Shown: positions 1 to 6,215, counted from the first letter of the stretch. The stretch: DNA of 16,121 nt from Nanoarchaeales archaeon (GCA_013215525.1 JABSQY010000002.1:1-16121); one strand, 5' to 3'. A program made the numbers and translations. Notes: generated by a model from the letters alone, not told the origin.

Positions 1-2
1 CC

Positions 3-101
3 AAAAAAAGTGAGTGCTCTGGGCAAAAAGCATTCGTTTCAAAAGGTGTTCGAAAGTATAATTAAAGTAGTAAAATTTCAAAGAAATTTTAAAAATAAAA
101 A
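3..101. repeat. Intergenic direct repeat, copy 1 (window-edge copy)
   Basis: This stretch aligns without gaps to 871-969 (offset 868) with about eight mismatches, roughly 92% identity by eye. It contains the block GTGAGTGCTCTGG, a weak hairpin around 34-55, and a perfect 8-bp hairpin at 72-90 (AAAATTTC / GAAATTTT). It starts six bases after the stop codon of the minus-strand gene 107-601, so it would be that gene's 3' flank. In the other copy this sequence forms the right arm of a giant hairpin; the matching left arm here, if present, lies before base 1. Confidence 0.85.
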
Positions 102-106
102 GACTA

Positions 107-601
107 CTATTTAAATTCAAAATCATCAGAAGAATAATTCTCAATTAGATACTTAGGTAATTCAAAGAAAAACCAATCAAGAGTATCAATAACTAACTCA
201 CTTCTAAATTTAGAAATAAAATTAGTAATCTGTTGATTATCTAACTCATTAAAAGTAAACTCTTTTGAACTAATTGAATAATTAAATAAATGATCATTAT
301 CTAAAACTTTATTAAAAAAAACTTCTTTAAAATCATTTTTGATAAAAAACTTTTGAGATAAAACACCATTATCTAATTGTCCCAATGTAACATTCTTATA
401 TCCTTTAATAAAAAATACATTATCTTTTAATTTTTTACAAAAAATTAAATGTTTATTCTCATACGTTACAACAAGTTTATTCAAATACTTTGCAACCACT
501 TCAACCTCATAATGAGATATTTTTTTATTTCCAGTAGAATTATATTCATTCACAACATTTTTAATCTCATTCCAAACAACGTTCATTTTAGTTTCAGCCA
601 T
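107..601 (-). CDS. Hypothetical protein of 164 aa, function unknown
   Basis: I do not recognise this protein. It begins MAETKMNVVWNEIKN and is a mixed, Lys/Asn/Phe-rich soluble sequence with no signal peptide, no cysteine cluster and one acidic C-terminal stretch (SSDDFEFK). The open frame runs upstream to an ATG at 694, which would add a 31-residue hydrophobic segment. I prefer the ATG at 601 because a TATA-like box (TTTATATATTG, about 620-630) is centred about 25 bases before it, the leaderless spacing seen across this window, and because the hydrophobic stretch would then overlap the promoter. If the longer start were real the protein would be a signal-anchored membrane protein. It lies alone between two repeat-rich intergenic regions; a hairpin with a T-rich run just after the stop (72-105) could end transcription. 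The existence of the gene is fairly secure, its function unknown. Confidence 0.65.
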   Translation of the reverse strand: MAETKMNVVWNEIKNVVNEYNSTGNKKISHYEVEVVAKYLNKLVVTYENKHLIFCKKLKDNVFFIKGYKNVTLGQLDNGVLSQKFFIKNDFKEVFFNKVLDNDHLFNYSISSKEFTFNELDNQQITNFISKFRSELVIDTLDWFFFELPKYLIENYSSDDFEFK

Positions 602-672
602 AATAAAAATAATCAAACTCAATATATAAATAAATGTTAAATAGAGTAAGATACAAAAAAACAAAATCGTAA

Positions 673-731
673 TTTTGTGTAAGTAAAATCTCACAAAAGC
701 TTAGAAATTCTCAACAATAAATTTCTTGAGA
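673..731. repeat. Two-hairpin mini-element
   Basis: Two hairpins lie in tandem. The first has arms TTTTGTG (673-679) and CACAAAA (692-698). The second has arms around AGAAATT (703-709) and AAATTTCTTGAG (719-730), with an AT-rich loop. The second hairpin recurs at 14748-14778 with the same 13 bases on the left and 12 on the right; the differences are confined to the loop, which favours a maintained structure or a dispersed element over chance. No gene lies within it. Confidence 0.55.
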
Positions 732-758
732 AAAAAGTCAAAAGGTCTGAACTTAGGA

Positions 759-903
759 GGATTTTTGTTCAGAGTGCTTACTTTTTGAATCGGATTAGAA
801 TATATATATTTTAAATTTATTTAAAATACGCCAAAAATAATTTAATTATTTTTACTGTCTCATCCGATTCTAAAAAAGTGAGTGCTCTGGACAAAAAGCA
901 TCC
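759..903 (+). other. Giant imperfect hairpin / possible structured RNA
   Basis: Bases 759-795 pair with 862-903 to give about 37 base pairs with only two small bulges: 762-766 with 893-897, 767-781 with 878-892, 782-786 with 873-877, 787-795 with 862-870, plus an outer GGA/TCC. Within the 15-bp block the four non-Watson-Crick positions (769/890, 775/884, 776/883, 779/880) are all G-T on the plus strand, so a plus-strand RNA would pair throughout while the minus strand would carry A-C mismatches. The 66-base apical region holds two more hairpins: arms TATTTTAAA / TTTAAAATA (about 808-829) and AAAAATAA / TTATTTTT (about 833-853). The overall form is a three-way junction. No coding frame of note lies inside. 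It could be a non-coding RNA, a mobile-element end pair or a large termination structure. The hairpin is certain, its role unknown. Confidence 0.6.
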
Positions 904-969
904 GTTTCAAAACTTGTTCGAAAGCAAAATAAAAATAGTAAAATTTCAAAGAAATTTTAAAAATAAAAA
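871..969. repeat. Intergenic direct repeat, copy 2
   Basis: This is the partner of 3-101. Its first third (871-903) is also the right arm of the giant hairpin, so one sequence takes part in both a direct and an inverted repeat. It carries the hairpin AAAATTTC / GAAATTTT at 940-958. Like copy 1 it lies just downstream of the stop of a minus-strand gene, here the SPFH protein, although the two host genes are unrelated. Confidence 0.85.
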
Positions 970-992
970 AATAAAATTCACAAAGTGAATTT
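956..992 (-). terminator. Intrinsic-type terminator of the SPFH gene
   Basis: Read on the minus strand, an 8-bp hairpin with arms AAATTCAC and GTGAATTT and loop TTT (974-992) overlaps the stop codon. It is followed by a long T-rich run (TATTTTTTTATTTTT), the expected form for transcription termination. Confidence 0.6.
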
Positions 993-1809
993 ACTTATTA
1001 CGAGCTTCTAAAATAGGTAAGTTCGCTTCTGTTGGTACGTAAATAACTTCTGTGTTACCATCATTTAAACCTTCAATAAATCGGTAATGTAGATACCCTT
1101 GAGTAATACTCTCACCAATAATTTGATTAGCCTCAGCAATTCCCTTAGCCTTTACAACTTCAATCTCAGCATCTTTCTCTGCAGACACAAGTTCAAACTC
1201 TTTCTTTTGAGACTTTTGTTCAGCATCTAATTTATCTTCAATCGCTTGAGTAACTCTTACAGGTAAAGTAACTTCTCTTAATAAAACATCAACAATAATT
1301 AAATTTTCATCTAAATTTTCAGCTAATTTAACTTTTAAAGCATCAGCAATCTCAGTACGAGTATCTTGTGAATAAAATGCGCTCGCATCATAACCAGAAG
1401 CTAAATTACGAATCCCAGTTCTAATATATGGAATTAATAAAGTTTGTTCAATATTTCCACTAACTGTTTGTTTAATCTCAGATGCTCTATCAGCTTTAAT
1501 TTGATAAATCACAGATAATTCTGTACTAATAATTAAACCTTCCTTAGAAGGTACCTTAACTGATTCTTTAATAGTAATAATTCTAGTATCAACCTTAGTA
1601 ATTGTACTTAAAAATGGAATCACTAATTGAATACCAGTGCCTAACTCTTCATCTTGATAATTTCCTAAAGTTTGTTTAACTCCAACAAACCCATCATCAA
1701 TAATATGTACACCTAAAAAGGCTACAACCACAACTAACATAATTAATAAACTTACCCCAAAAGACAAAGCCCCTTGAACTATTTTTTTTATATCGTTCAT
1801 AGAAAACAT
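991..1809 (-). CDS. SPFH / band 7 (prohibitin-like) membrane protein
   Basis: The 272-aa protein has one strongly hydrophobic N-terminal segment (about residues 14-36), then a band 7/SPFH domain (about 38-220: GFVGVKQTLGNY, a VDTRI segment, LREVTLPVRVTQAIEDKL) and a charged helical C-terminal part rich in Lys/Glu/Ala (about 195-240) of the kind that drives oligomerisation. Family members form large ring or cage assemblies on the membrane and often influence membrane proteases or lipid organisation. No NfeD or FtsH gene is adjacent, so the partner is unknown. A TATA-like box (TTTTATAAC, about 1837-1845) precedes the ATG at 1809 by roughly 30 bases; an alternative ATG lies three codons inside. 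A terminator hairpin overlaps the stop. Assignment to the family is confident, the specific role is not. Confidence 0.9.
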   Translation of the reverse strand: MFSMNDIKKIVQGALSFGVSLLIMLVVVVAFLGVHIIDDGFVGVKQTLGNYQDEELGTGIQLVIPFLSTITKVDTRIITIKESVKVPSKEGLIISTELSVIYQIKADRASEIKQTVSGNIEQTLLIPYIRTGIRNLASGYDASAFYSQDTRTEIADALKVKLAENLDENLIIVDVLLREVTLPVRVTQAIEDKLDAEQKSQKKEFELVSAEKDAEIEVVKAKGIAEANQIIGESITQGYLHYRFIEGLNDGNTEVIYVPTEANLPILEARNK

Positions 1810-1860
1810 ATACGTTTAAGCTTTATTAATATATGTTATAAAAGAATAGACAATAAATAA

Positions 1861-2934
1861 TTATTTTTTAGAAAATTTAGATTTTTTAAAAGTTTTTGAA
1901 TTTGACTTTTTAGTTTTAAAATTCTTTTTACTATTATGTTTACTACCATGTTTAACATTATTTGAATTTTCCTGAAAATGTTCATTTCTAACACTTTGTT
2001 TATTTCCACAAATTCTGTTAATAATAGAAGTTAAATCATTAGGTAACTTTGCATTTAATTTATATTTTTTCCCACTATATTTAAATGATGTTTCCTTTGA
2101 ATGTAAAAACTGCCGCTTTAATCCAAGTTTATAAAATTCAGAATTTACAACAAAATTACCATAATTTTTATCCCCAATAATTGGACAACCAAGATATTTA
2201 GTGTGAACTCTAATCTGATGTGTAATTCCAGTTTTAATATTCACATTTAAAAGAGTATATTTTTTATTTTTAAAAATAAAAGTATTTTCAACTTTGTACA
2301 AACTTAAAGAATATTTATTTTCTTTTCCATTCTTATCTCTAGTTACAACTACTTTCTCATCAGAATTATCTCTTATTTTTAAATATAGTTCAACTTTTCC
2401 TGAAGAGTTTTTTGGAGTTCCTGCGCACAAACAAACATAATTTTTATCAAATCCATCTGCCTGCATTAAATCATGTAAATCACGTAAAATTTGAGGAGAT
2501 TTAGCACAAATAATAATTCCAGAAGTATACTTATCAATTCTATGAATAATATTTAAATAATCTAAATTCTTTTTTTGTTCAAGAAATGATAAATGATTAG
2601 CTAGAGTTATATTTTGTCCAGTTCCAACTTGTACAGCAATTCCAGGCGGCTTGTTTAGAACTAAAATCTTATCATCCTCAAAAACAATTTCTATTTTCAA
2701 ATCAATTGGTTTAACGCCAGATTTTTTTTGTTTTAATTTTAAATTATTCGCATTAATAGTAATCAAATCATCTTTTTTTAAAATATAATCATCAGAAATA
2801 TTATTATTATTAATTTTAACTTTACCAGTCGCAATTAAAGTTTTAATAGTATGGAAATCACCCTCAATTTTTTTTTTTAAAAATCCAATTGGTTTAACTC
2901 CAGACTCCAACTGAGTCACTTTAAATTTAATCAT
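1861..2934 (-). CDS. RluA-family pseudouridine synthase with S4 domain
   Basis: The enzyme isomerises specific uridines in RNA to pseudouridine. The 357-aa protein has an N-terminal S4 RNA-binding segment (about residues 15-65), the catalytic domain with NKPPGIAVQ (94-102) and HRIDKYTSG (131-139; D134 the catalytic aspartate), and TGITHQIRVH (235-244), followed by a Lys/Asn/Ser-rich tail (about 305-357) that may bind RNA. The S4-RluA order is that of bacterial RluC/RluD. RluA enzymes are mainly bacterial and patchy in archaea, so acquisition from bacteria is plausible (inference). One oddity: the usual Arg/Lys in TG(R/K)THQIR is Ile237 here. The target (rRNA or tRNA) cannot be told from sequence. 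A TATA box (ATTATATAAAC, about 2957-2967) sits about 28 bases before the ATG. Confidence 0.9.
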   Translation of the reverse strand: MIKFKVTQLESGVKPIGFLKKKIEGDFHTIKTLIATGKVKINNNNISDDYILKKDDLITINANNLKLKQKKSGVKPIDLKIEIVFEDDKILVLNKPPGIAVQVGTGQNITLANHLSFLEQKKNLDYLNIIHRIDKYTSGIIICAKSPQILRDLHDLMQADGFDKNYVCLCAGTPKNSSGKVELYLKIRDNSDEKVVVTRDKNGKENKYSLSLYKVENTFIFKNKKYTLLNVNIKTGITHQIRVHTKYLGCPIIGDKNYGNFVVNSEFYKLGLKRQFLHSKETSFKYSGKKYKLNAKLPNDLTSIINRICGNKQSVRNEHFQENSNNVKHGSKHNSKKNFKTKKSNSKTFKKSKFSKK

Positions 2935-3002
2935 AAAAAAAATAGTTTAAAATAGTTTATATAATCTTTGAATTACTTTTACAAAATATTAAATCTTAGA
3001 AA

Positions 3003-3035
3003 ACTAATAAAAATATAAATTTAATATTTATTAGT
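3003..3035 (-). terminator. Hairpin downstream of the Hsp20 gene, possible terminator
   Basis: Arms ACTAATAAA and TTTATTAGT form nine base pairs between the Hsp20 stop (3073) and the promoter of the pseudouridine synthase. T-rich tracts lie on both sides on the minus strand. The position suits termination of the Hsp20 transcript; this is inferred from structure only. Confidence 0.35.
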
Positions 3036-3072
3036 GTATATATAGAAATAAAATGAAATAAAATAGAAATAA

Positions 3073-3513
3073 TTATTCTATTTGAACTAATTTTTTAGAT
3101 TCTAATTCCTTATCAGATTTAGCAATATTAACAGTTAAAGTTCCATTTTCAAATTTGGCTTTTGTAGAACTCTCATCAACTAAATGAGGTAATGAAAAGT
3201 TTCTAAAATAACCAGTATAATTTCTCTCAATTGTATGATGTTTTTTACTTTTATCATCATCTTCCACTTTTGAAGTTTTTTCAGCCCTTAAAGTAACATA
3301 ACCATTCTTTACAGATAACTCAATATCCTCTTTATTAACACCTGGAATGTCAAATTTACAAACTACTTCTGAATCCGTCTCATAAACATCAGCAGTTGGT
3401 TGTTTAAAAGAAAAATCAAAATTATCATCAAAATTTAAACTTCCAAATACTTTATCCATATGTCTTTTCATATTATCAAATTCTTTTTCTACAGTAATTA
3501 AATTATTAACCAT
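3073..3513 (-). CDS. hsp20: Small heat shock protein, Hsp20/alpha-crystallin family
   Basis: An ATP-independent holdase chaperone that binds unfolding proteins in the cytoplasm as large oligomers. The 146-aa length is typical. The N-terminal arm (1-36) contains DKVFGSL. The alpha-crystallin domain runs from about 38 to 132: PTADVYETDSEVV, DIPGVNKEDIELSV, ERNYTGYFRNFSLP and the signature AKFENGTLTVNI. The C-terminus carries a VQI triplet, a V-x-I version of the I-x-I motif that docks into the neighbouring subunit. The ATG at 3513 is preceded by AT-rich TATA-like sequence at about 3527-3545. It is transcribed alone, with a hairpin after the stop. Confidence 0.95.
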   Translation of the reverse strand: MVNNLITVEKEFDNMKRHMDKVFGSLNFDDNFDFSFKQPTADVYETDSEVVCKFDIPGVNKEDIELSVKNGYVTLRAEKTSKVEDDDKSKKHHTIERNYTGYFRNFSLPHLVDESSTKAKFENGTLTVNIAKSDKELESKKLVQIE

Positions 3514-3654
3514 AAAATAGATTATAATATATCAAATATAATAAATTCTAATCATAATATAAAGACAATTTTAAAGTTTCAAATTTAAATTAAATTAGAA
3601 TAAATAAAATAATTCTTAAGTTTTAATAATTGTAAATTAGAATTTATATAGACA

Positions 3655-3685
3655 ATGGACATATACCAAAAAGGTACACATCCAT
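3655..3685 (-). terminator. 13-bp hairpin 3' of tRNA-Glu
   Basis: On the minus strand, ATGGATGTGTACC pairs with GGTATATGTCCAT (13 pairs, three of them G-U) around a TTTTT loop. It begins 13 bases after the tRNA discriminator base. It may terminate or stabilise the tRNA precursor. G-U pairing on the minus strand fits a minus-strand transcript. Confidence 0.5.
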
Positions 3686-3698
3686 TTCAAATTTTAAG

Positions 3699-3773
3699 CC
3701 CTCCTTCCGGGATTTGAACCCAGGTCATCGGATCGAAAGTCCGAGATGATAGGCCGGACTACACTAAAGGAGG
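3699..3773 (-). tRNA. tRNA-Glu(UUC)
   Basis: The cloverleaf has acceptor stem CCTCCTT / AAGGAGG (all seven pairs), anticodon arm TCGGA-CTTTCGA-TCCGA with anticodon UUC, and T arm CTGGG-TTCAAAT-CCCGG. The discriminator base is G and CCA is not encoded. There is no intron. It reads GAA/GAG codons. It has its own TATA box about 60 bases upstream and a structured leader (3781-3809). Confidence 0.93.
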
Positions 3774-3780
3774 ATAATAA

Positions 3781-3837
3781 ACTATTGAAACTTTCCGACT
3801 TCCAATAGTAATAAATAAAGGGAAACCCTTTATAAGT
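3781..3837 (-). promoter_or_regulatory. tRNA-Glu promoter and hairpin leader
   Basis: On the minus strand a TATA box CTTATAAAGGG (3827-3837) is followed by TTT and an AT-rich TTTATTTATTA element. Transcription is expected to start near 3806-3809, where a hairpin begins (arms ACTATTG and CAATAGT, extendable by three pairs). This leader would be removed by RNase P. The TATA-GGG-TTT and TTTATTTAT pattern recurs before tRNA-Arg and 5S. Confidence 0.6.
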
Positions 3838-3874
3838 TTATTGTTTGAGTGCCTTTAAGCACCCAAATATTAAG

Positions 3875-3949
3875 CGATCCTGAAGGGATTCGAACCCTTG
3901 ATCCCCAGCTTAGAAGGCTAGTATCATATCCAGACTAGACCACAGGACC
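3875..3949 (-). tRNA. tRNA-Arg(UCU)
   Basis: Acceptor GGTCCTG / CAGGATC (one G-U pair), anticodon arm CTAGC-CTTCTAA-GCTGG with anticodon UCU, T arm AAGGG-TTCGAAT-CCCTT, discriminator G, no encoded CCA and no intron. It reads AGA/AGG, the arginine codons favoured by an AT-rich genome. The TATA box lies about 60 bases upstream, and the tRNA-Glu promoter begins about 40 bases after its 3' end, so the two tRNAs have separate promoters. Confidence 0.94.
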
Positions 3950-3983
3950 GTGATCAATATACAAAGTAAAATTAACTACCTCG

Positions 3984-4016
3984 ATAATAAATAAACTCAA
4001 AAACCCTTTATAAACA
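3984..4016 (-). promoter_or_regulatory. tRNA-Arg promoter
   Basis: On the minus strand the TATA box TTTATAAAGGG (about 4004-4014) is followed by TTTTTGAG and TTTATTTATTA, matching the layout before tRNA-Glu and 5S. Initiation is expected near 3984, leaving a leader of about 35 bases before the mature 5' end at 3949. Confidence 0.6.
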
Positions 4017-4104
4017 TTTTCTTTTAAAAGAGAATTTAAGTAAATATATAGAATAAAAACAGAAAAATAAACATAGAAAAATTATAAGTAAAATAAATTG
4101 TAAT

Positions 4105-4140
4105 CTAAAATAAAAAAATAAATTCGAAAAATCGAATTTA
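4105..4140 (-). terminator. Intrinsic-type terminator of the ribosomal protein operon
   Basis: A perfect 9-bp hairpin with arms TAAATTCGA and TCGAATTTA (4119-4140) overlaps the uL16 stop codon and runs directly into TTTTTTTATTTT on the minus strand. It resembles the terminator after the SPFH gene, suggesting a common way of ending transcripts here. Confidence 0.7.
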
Positions 4141-4809
4141 TTCAGCAGCCTTAGCTTCTTCTGCTTTCTTAGCATCAATCTCTGCAGATTTTGCTTCAGT
4201 TTCAGCAGCAGTTTTATCAATTCTTGCATCTCTTCTTGCTTTAGAAGCAATTTGAGCATCAGTTAAAGCAATAGCTTCTCTGAATTCAGCTAGAATGTGA
4301 GTTCTAATAGTTAGCTTTTTAGACATTCTCTTTAAAGTATCTCTTCCAAGCATTTCATCTTCCTTCTTCATAAATAAATCAAAAATGATTTTACCTTTAT
4401 GAACTTGACAAGATGTTCCGATAATCTTACCGAATGAGTGCTTCATTCCAGTAGATAAACGATCGGCACCAGCACCAGCAGCTAAAGGATTTTCTCTAAC
4501 CATTTGGTGAGGAACAGCTCTAATTCTTAAATAGAATCCTGAACGTCCTAATGCACCTTCTAATCTCTTTAAACCTGTAATTCTACAAGCTTCAATTGAA
4601 TTAGTTCTCATTTGAGCAGTATCCTTTGTAATTAAAGTTAAGTGTAGAGGAAACTGATCGTGACCTCCCTTAATATCTCCCATGTCAAACTTGATAACTT
4701 TTTTACCAGGTCTTGACTTTACAAAAGCCTTCTTTCTAGATTTACTCCAACGAGTATAAGGTCTTTCAACCTTTCTATAAGCGCACCATTTTCTTAACTT
4801 AGTTGCCAT
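4138..4809 (-). CDS. rpl10e: Large-subunit ribosomal protein uL16 (archaeal L10e)
   Basis: A core 50S protein that contacts 23S rRNA near the A-site tRNA elbow. The 223-aa protein has the family's N-terminus (RKWCAYRKVERPYTR), then IEACRITGLKRLEGALG (72-88), and the hallmark PHQMVREN (100-107) followed by AAGAGADRLSTGM (110-122), then VHKGKIIF. Archaeal L10e usually ends near residue 175; here about 45 further residues, rich in Ala, Lys, Glu and Asp (about 180-223), form a charged, probably helical tail. It is the last gene of the four-gene operon, two bases after eL33; a GAGGTT about 11 bases before the ATG may serve as ribosome binding site. A strong terminator overlaps its stop. The shorter frame at 4008-4259 on the same strand is a shadow of this low-complexity tail. 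Confidence 0.95.
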   Translation of the reverse strand: MATKLRKWCAYRKVERPYTRWSKSRKKAFVKSRPGKKVIKFDMGDIKGGHDQFPLHLTLITKDTAQMRTNSIEACRITGLKRLEGALGRSGFYLRIRAVPHQMVRENPLAAGAGADRLSTGMKHSFGKIIGTSCQVHKGKIIFDLFMKKEDEMLGRDTLKRMSKKLTIRTHILAEFREAIALTDAQIASKARRDARIDKTAAETEAKSAEIDAKKAEEAKAAE

Positions 4810-4811
4810 TC

Positions 4812-5075
4812 TTATTGAACCTCAACTTTAGCTCCAATAGCTTGACCAGGCATACCTGTTTCAAAAATTGCTCTAACAGCTCCTTTGGAACCGTGTGCAA
4901 ATGAAATTTTACCAATGATAGTCTTTTCAGTCTTACCAACGCAAGTATAAATTACTGATTTACCAACTAATTTTTTAGCTTCATCTCTAGATTCTACTCC
5001 TTTGATAACAATAACCATTTGATTCATCTTTTGAGTCTTTCGACCTCTTCTGTAATTAATAATCATAGCTTCCAT
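4812..5075 (-). CDS. rpl35ae: Large-subunit ribosomal protein eL33 (L35Ae)
   Basis: The 87-aa protein matches the L35Ae family: N-terminal IINYRRGRKTQ, IKGVESRDEAKKLVGKSVIYT (about 24-44), the conserved FAHGSKGAVRAIFE (about 59-72) and PGQAIGAKVEV near the end. It stops without the aromatic tail many homologues have. The family binds 23S rRNA in the large subunit and is found only in archaea and eukaryotes. Its ATG follows the eS19 stop by one base and its stop is two bases before uL16, so all three are surely co-transcribed. An alternative ATG (MIINYRRG) lies three codons inside and would fit the family start about equally well. Confidence 0.92.
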   Translation of the reverse strand: MEAMIINYRRGRKTQKMNQMVIVIKGVESRDEAKKLVGKSVIYTCVGKTEKTIIGKISFAHGSKGAVRAIFETGMPGQAIGAKVEVQ

Positions 5076-5076
5076 T

Positions 5077-5454
5077 TTAGTTAAACCCCTTTAAGAACTC
5101 AGTTCCTTCTTTAGTTAAAATCTTTCCTGCAGCAGGTGAAGATACTTGTTTAATTAAACCAGCAGCCTCTAATTGTTGAATTGCTTTTCTCACAATATTA
5201 CGAGATCCGTTCTTCTTAACTTCAGTTTTAACTCCTCTGTTTTGTCGTCCACCGTATTGTTTAGATAATCTGTTAGCTCCAACTGGACCAAACTTACGAA
5301 CCTTACATAATACTGAAGCAACTCTTACTTGCCACCATTCAGGATTAACAGGAGGTCTTTCTTTTGAAACTCCAGTCTTTACAAATGGAGCCCATACAGG
5401 TGCTTGAACTTCCTTTAATTTTGTTACTTTTGCAACTAATTCATCTCTATTCAT
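5077..5454 (-). CDS. rps19e: Small-subunit ribosomal protein eS19
   Basis: The 125-aa protein is a full-length eS19, an archaeal/eukaryotic 30S-subunit protein of the head region. Visible signatures are WAPFVKTGVSKERPP (about 21-35), PEWWQVRVASVLCKVRK, GPVGANRLSKQYGG (about 56-69), the basic GSRNIVRKAIQQLEAAGLI (about 83-101) and a C-terminal LTKEGTEFL. The Trp pair and the winged-helix-like basic helix are typical of the family. Its ATG overlaps the eL31 stop in an ATGA, implying translational coupling. No internal promoter is apparent. Confidence 0.95.
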   Translation of the reverse strand: MNRDELVAKVTKLKEVQAPVWAPFVKTGVSKERPPVNPEWWQVRVASVLCKVRKFGPVGANRLSKQYGGRQNRGVKTEVKKNGSRNIVRKAIQQLEAAGLIKQVSSPAAGKILTKEGTEFLKGFN

Positions 5455-5897
5455 TCTTCCTTAACCTCTTTTTTTGTATCAGCCTTCTTTTCTGACTTTA
5501 CAGTCTTCTTCTCAGCTTTAACTTCTTTAACTTCAGCATCAGCAACTTTTGCCTTTGTCTCAGTCTTAACTTCTACAGCTGATTCTTCAGTTGCAACAGT
5601 TCCATATTTTGCCATTTGAGCGTCAACTCCAACAGATAATAAGTTAACAATAGTTGATTCAACACCGTTAACTTGTGTTCTTAAAGCAACCACTGAAATC
5701 TTTCCAGGTGGACACTTTCCTCCTCTAGCCCAAATTAATTCATTTAATTCTGCACAAATAATAACATTTTCTGCTTTCATGTGTTGTATCATAAAATTTT
5801 TTAGAACAGAGATAGCTTTTTTACTTCTCCTCCACATAGGAGCAGTTTTCACTTTTCTCCTTAATGGGACGTTGTATTCTCGTTTTAAGTTTGCCAT
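5451..5897 (-). CDS. rpl31e: Large-subunit ribosomal protein eL31
   Basis: An archaeal/eukaryotic 50S protein near the exit tunnel. I start it at ATG 5897 (MANLKREYNVPLRRK), which matches the family N-terminus; the open frame reaches 5996 but those 33 extra residues do not resemble a ribosomal protein and fall in a structured leader. The core, about residues 1-95, holds RRSKKAISVLKNFM, NELIWARGGKCPPGKISV and LRTQVNGVE. A 50-residue tail (about 99-148) rich in Lys, Glu, Val and Ala follows, whereas family members usually stop near 85-95. It is the first gene of the operon. No clear Shine-Dalgarno precedes the ATG. eL39, which sits directly upstream of eL31 in many archaea, is absent from this position. 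Confidence 0.93.
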   Translation of the reverse strand: MANLKREYNVPLRRKVKTAPMWRRSKKAISVLKNFMIQHMKAENVIICAELNELIWARGGKCPPGKISVVALRTQVNGVESTIVNLLSVGVDAQMAKYGTVATEESAVEVKTETKAKVADAEVKEVKAEKKTVKSEKKADTKKEVKEE

Positions 5898-6100
5898 TTT
5901 TAACAATAATTTGTGATAAATCACAAGTTCGTAATATTCGTTAGAAAACCTACAAGCCAAAGCCTGCAATAATCTTTCCCTAACTAGCATAAACACAGCT
6001 ATTAGCTAATAACTAACAAATCAAATTCAAAACTGAACCTAATAAGTAGTAAATAGATAATTCACTAATTAAAAAAAGTTCATAAGCCTTTATAAATATG
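5898..6100 (-). promoter_or_regulatory. Ribosomal operon promoter and long structured leader
   Basis: On the minus strand a TATA box ATTTATAAAGG (about 6088-6099) predicts initiation near 6068, leaving about 170 bases before the eL31 ATG. The leader contains a 6-bp hairpin TTGTGA / TCACAA with loop TTTA (5911-5926), and a larger stem (5940-5984) with outer arms GTTAGGGAA / TTTTCTAAC and inner arms GCAGGC / GCTTGT, plus a TATTAGCTAATA palindrome further upstream. Most genes in the window look leaderless, so this is a real exception and may allow feedback by a ribosomal protein. No coding similarity is seen in it. The rest of the gap to 6215 holds AT-rich sequence and the TATA box of the plus-strand gene. 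Confidence 0.55.
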
Positions 6101-6215
6101 TCCATAAACACCCCTAACCACTAAATAAAAGCAAAACTAACAAAAATAAAATAATACCAATAAAATTTATAAACCAACAAAATGAAATTACAATTAGAAA
6201 CAAAAAAAAGTTAAA

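Noticed and set aside
449..640. Plus-strand open frame of 63 codons
   Set aside because: It lies opposite the better supported minus-strand gene 107-601, has no promoter or family resemblance, and is typical chance coding in AT-rich DNA.
759..903. Insertion sequence or casposon with terminal inverted repeats
   Set aside because: The region between the arms is only 66 bases, with no transposase and no clear target-site duplication; a non-autonomous element remains possible but unsupported.
4008..4259. Minus-strand open frame rich in Leu/Lys overlapping the uL16 gene end
   Set aside because: It reads the Ala/Lys/Glu-rich tail of uL16 in another frame and runs through the terminator; a shadow.
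5898..5996. N-terminal extension of eL31, or a missing eL39 gene, in the leader
   Set aside because: The translation does not resemble eL31 or eL39, and the DNA forms RNA hairpins; the family start fits ATG 5897.
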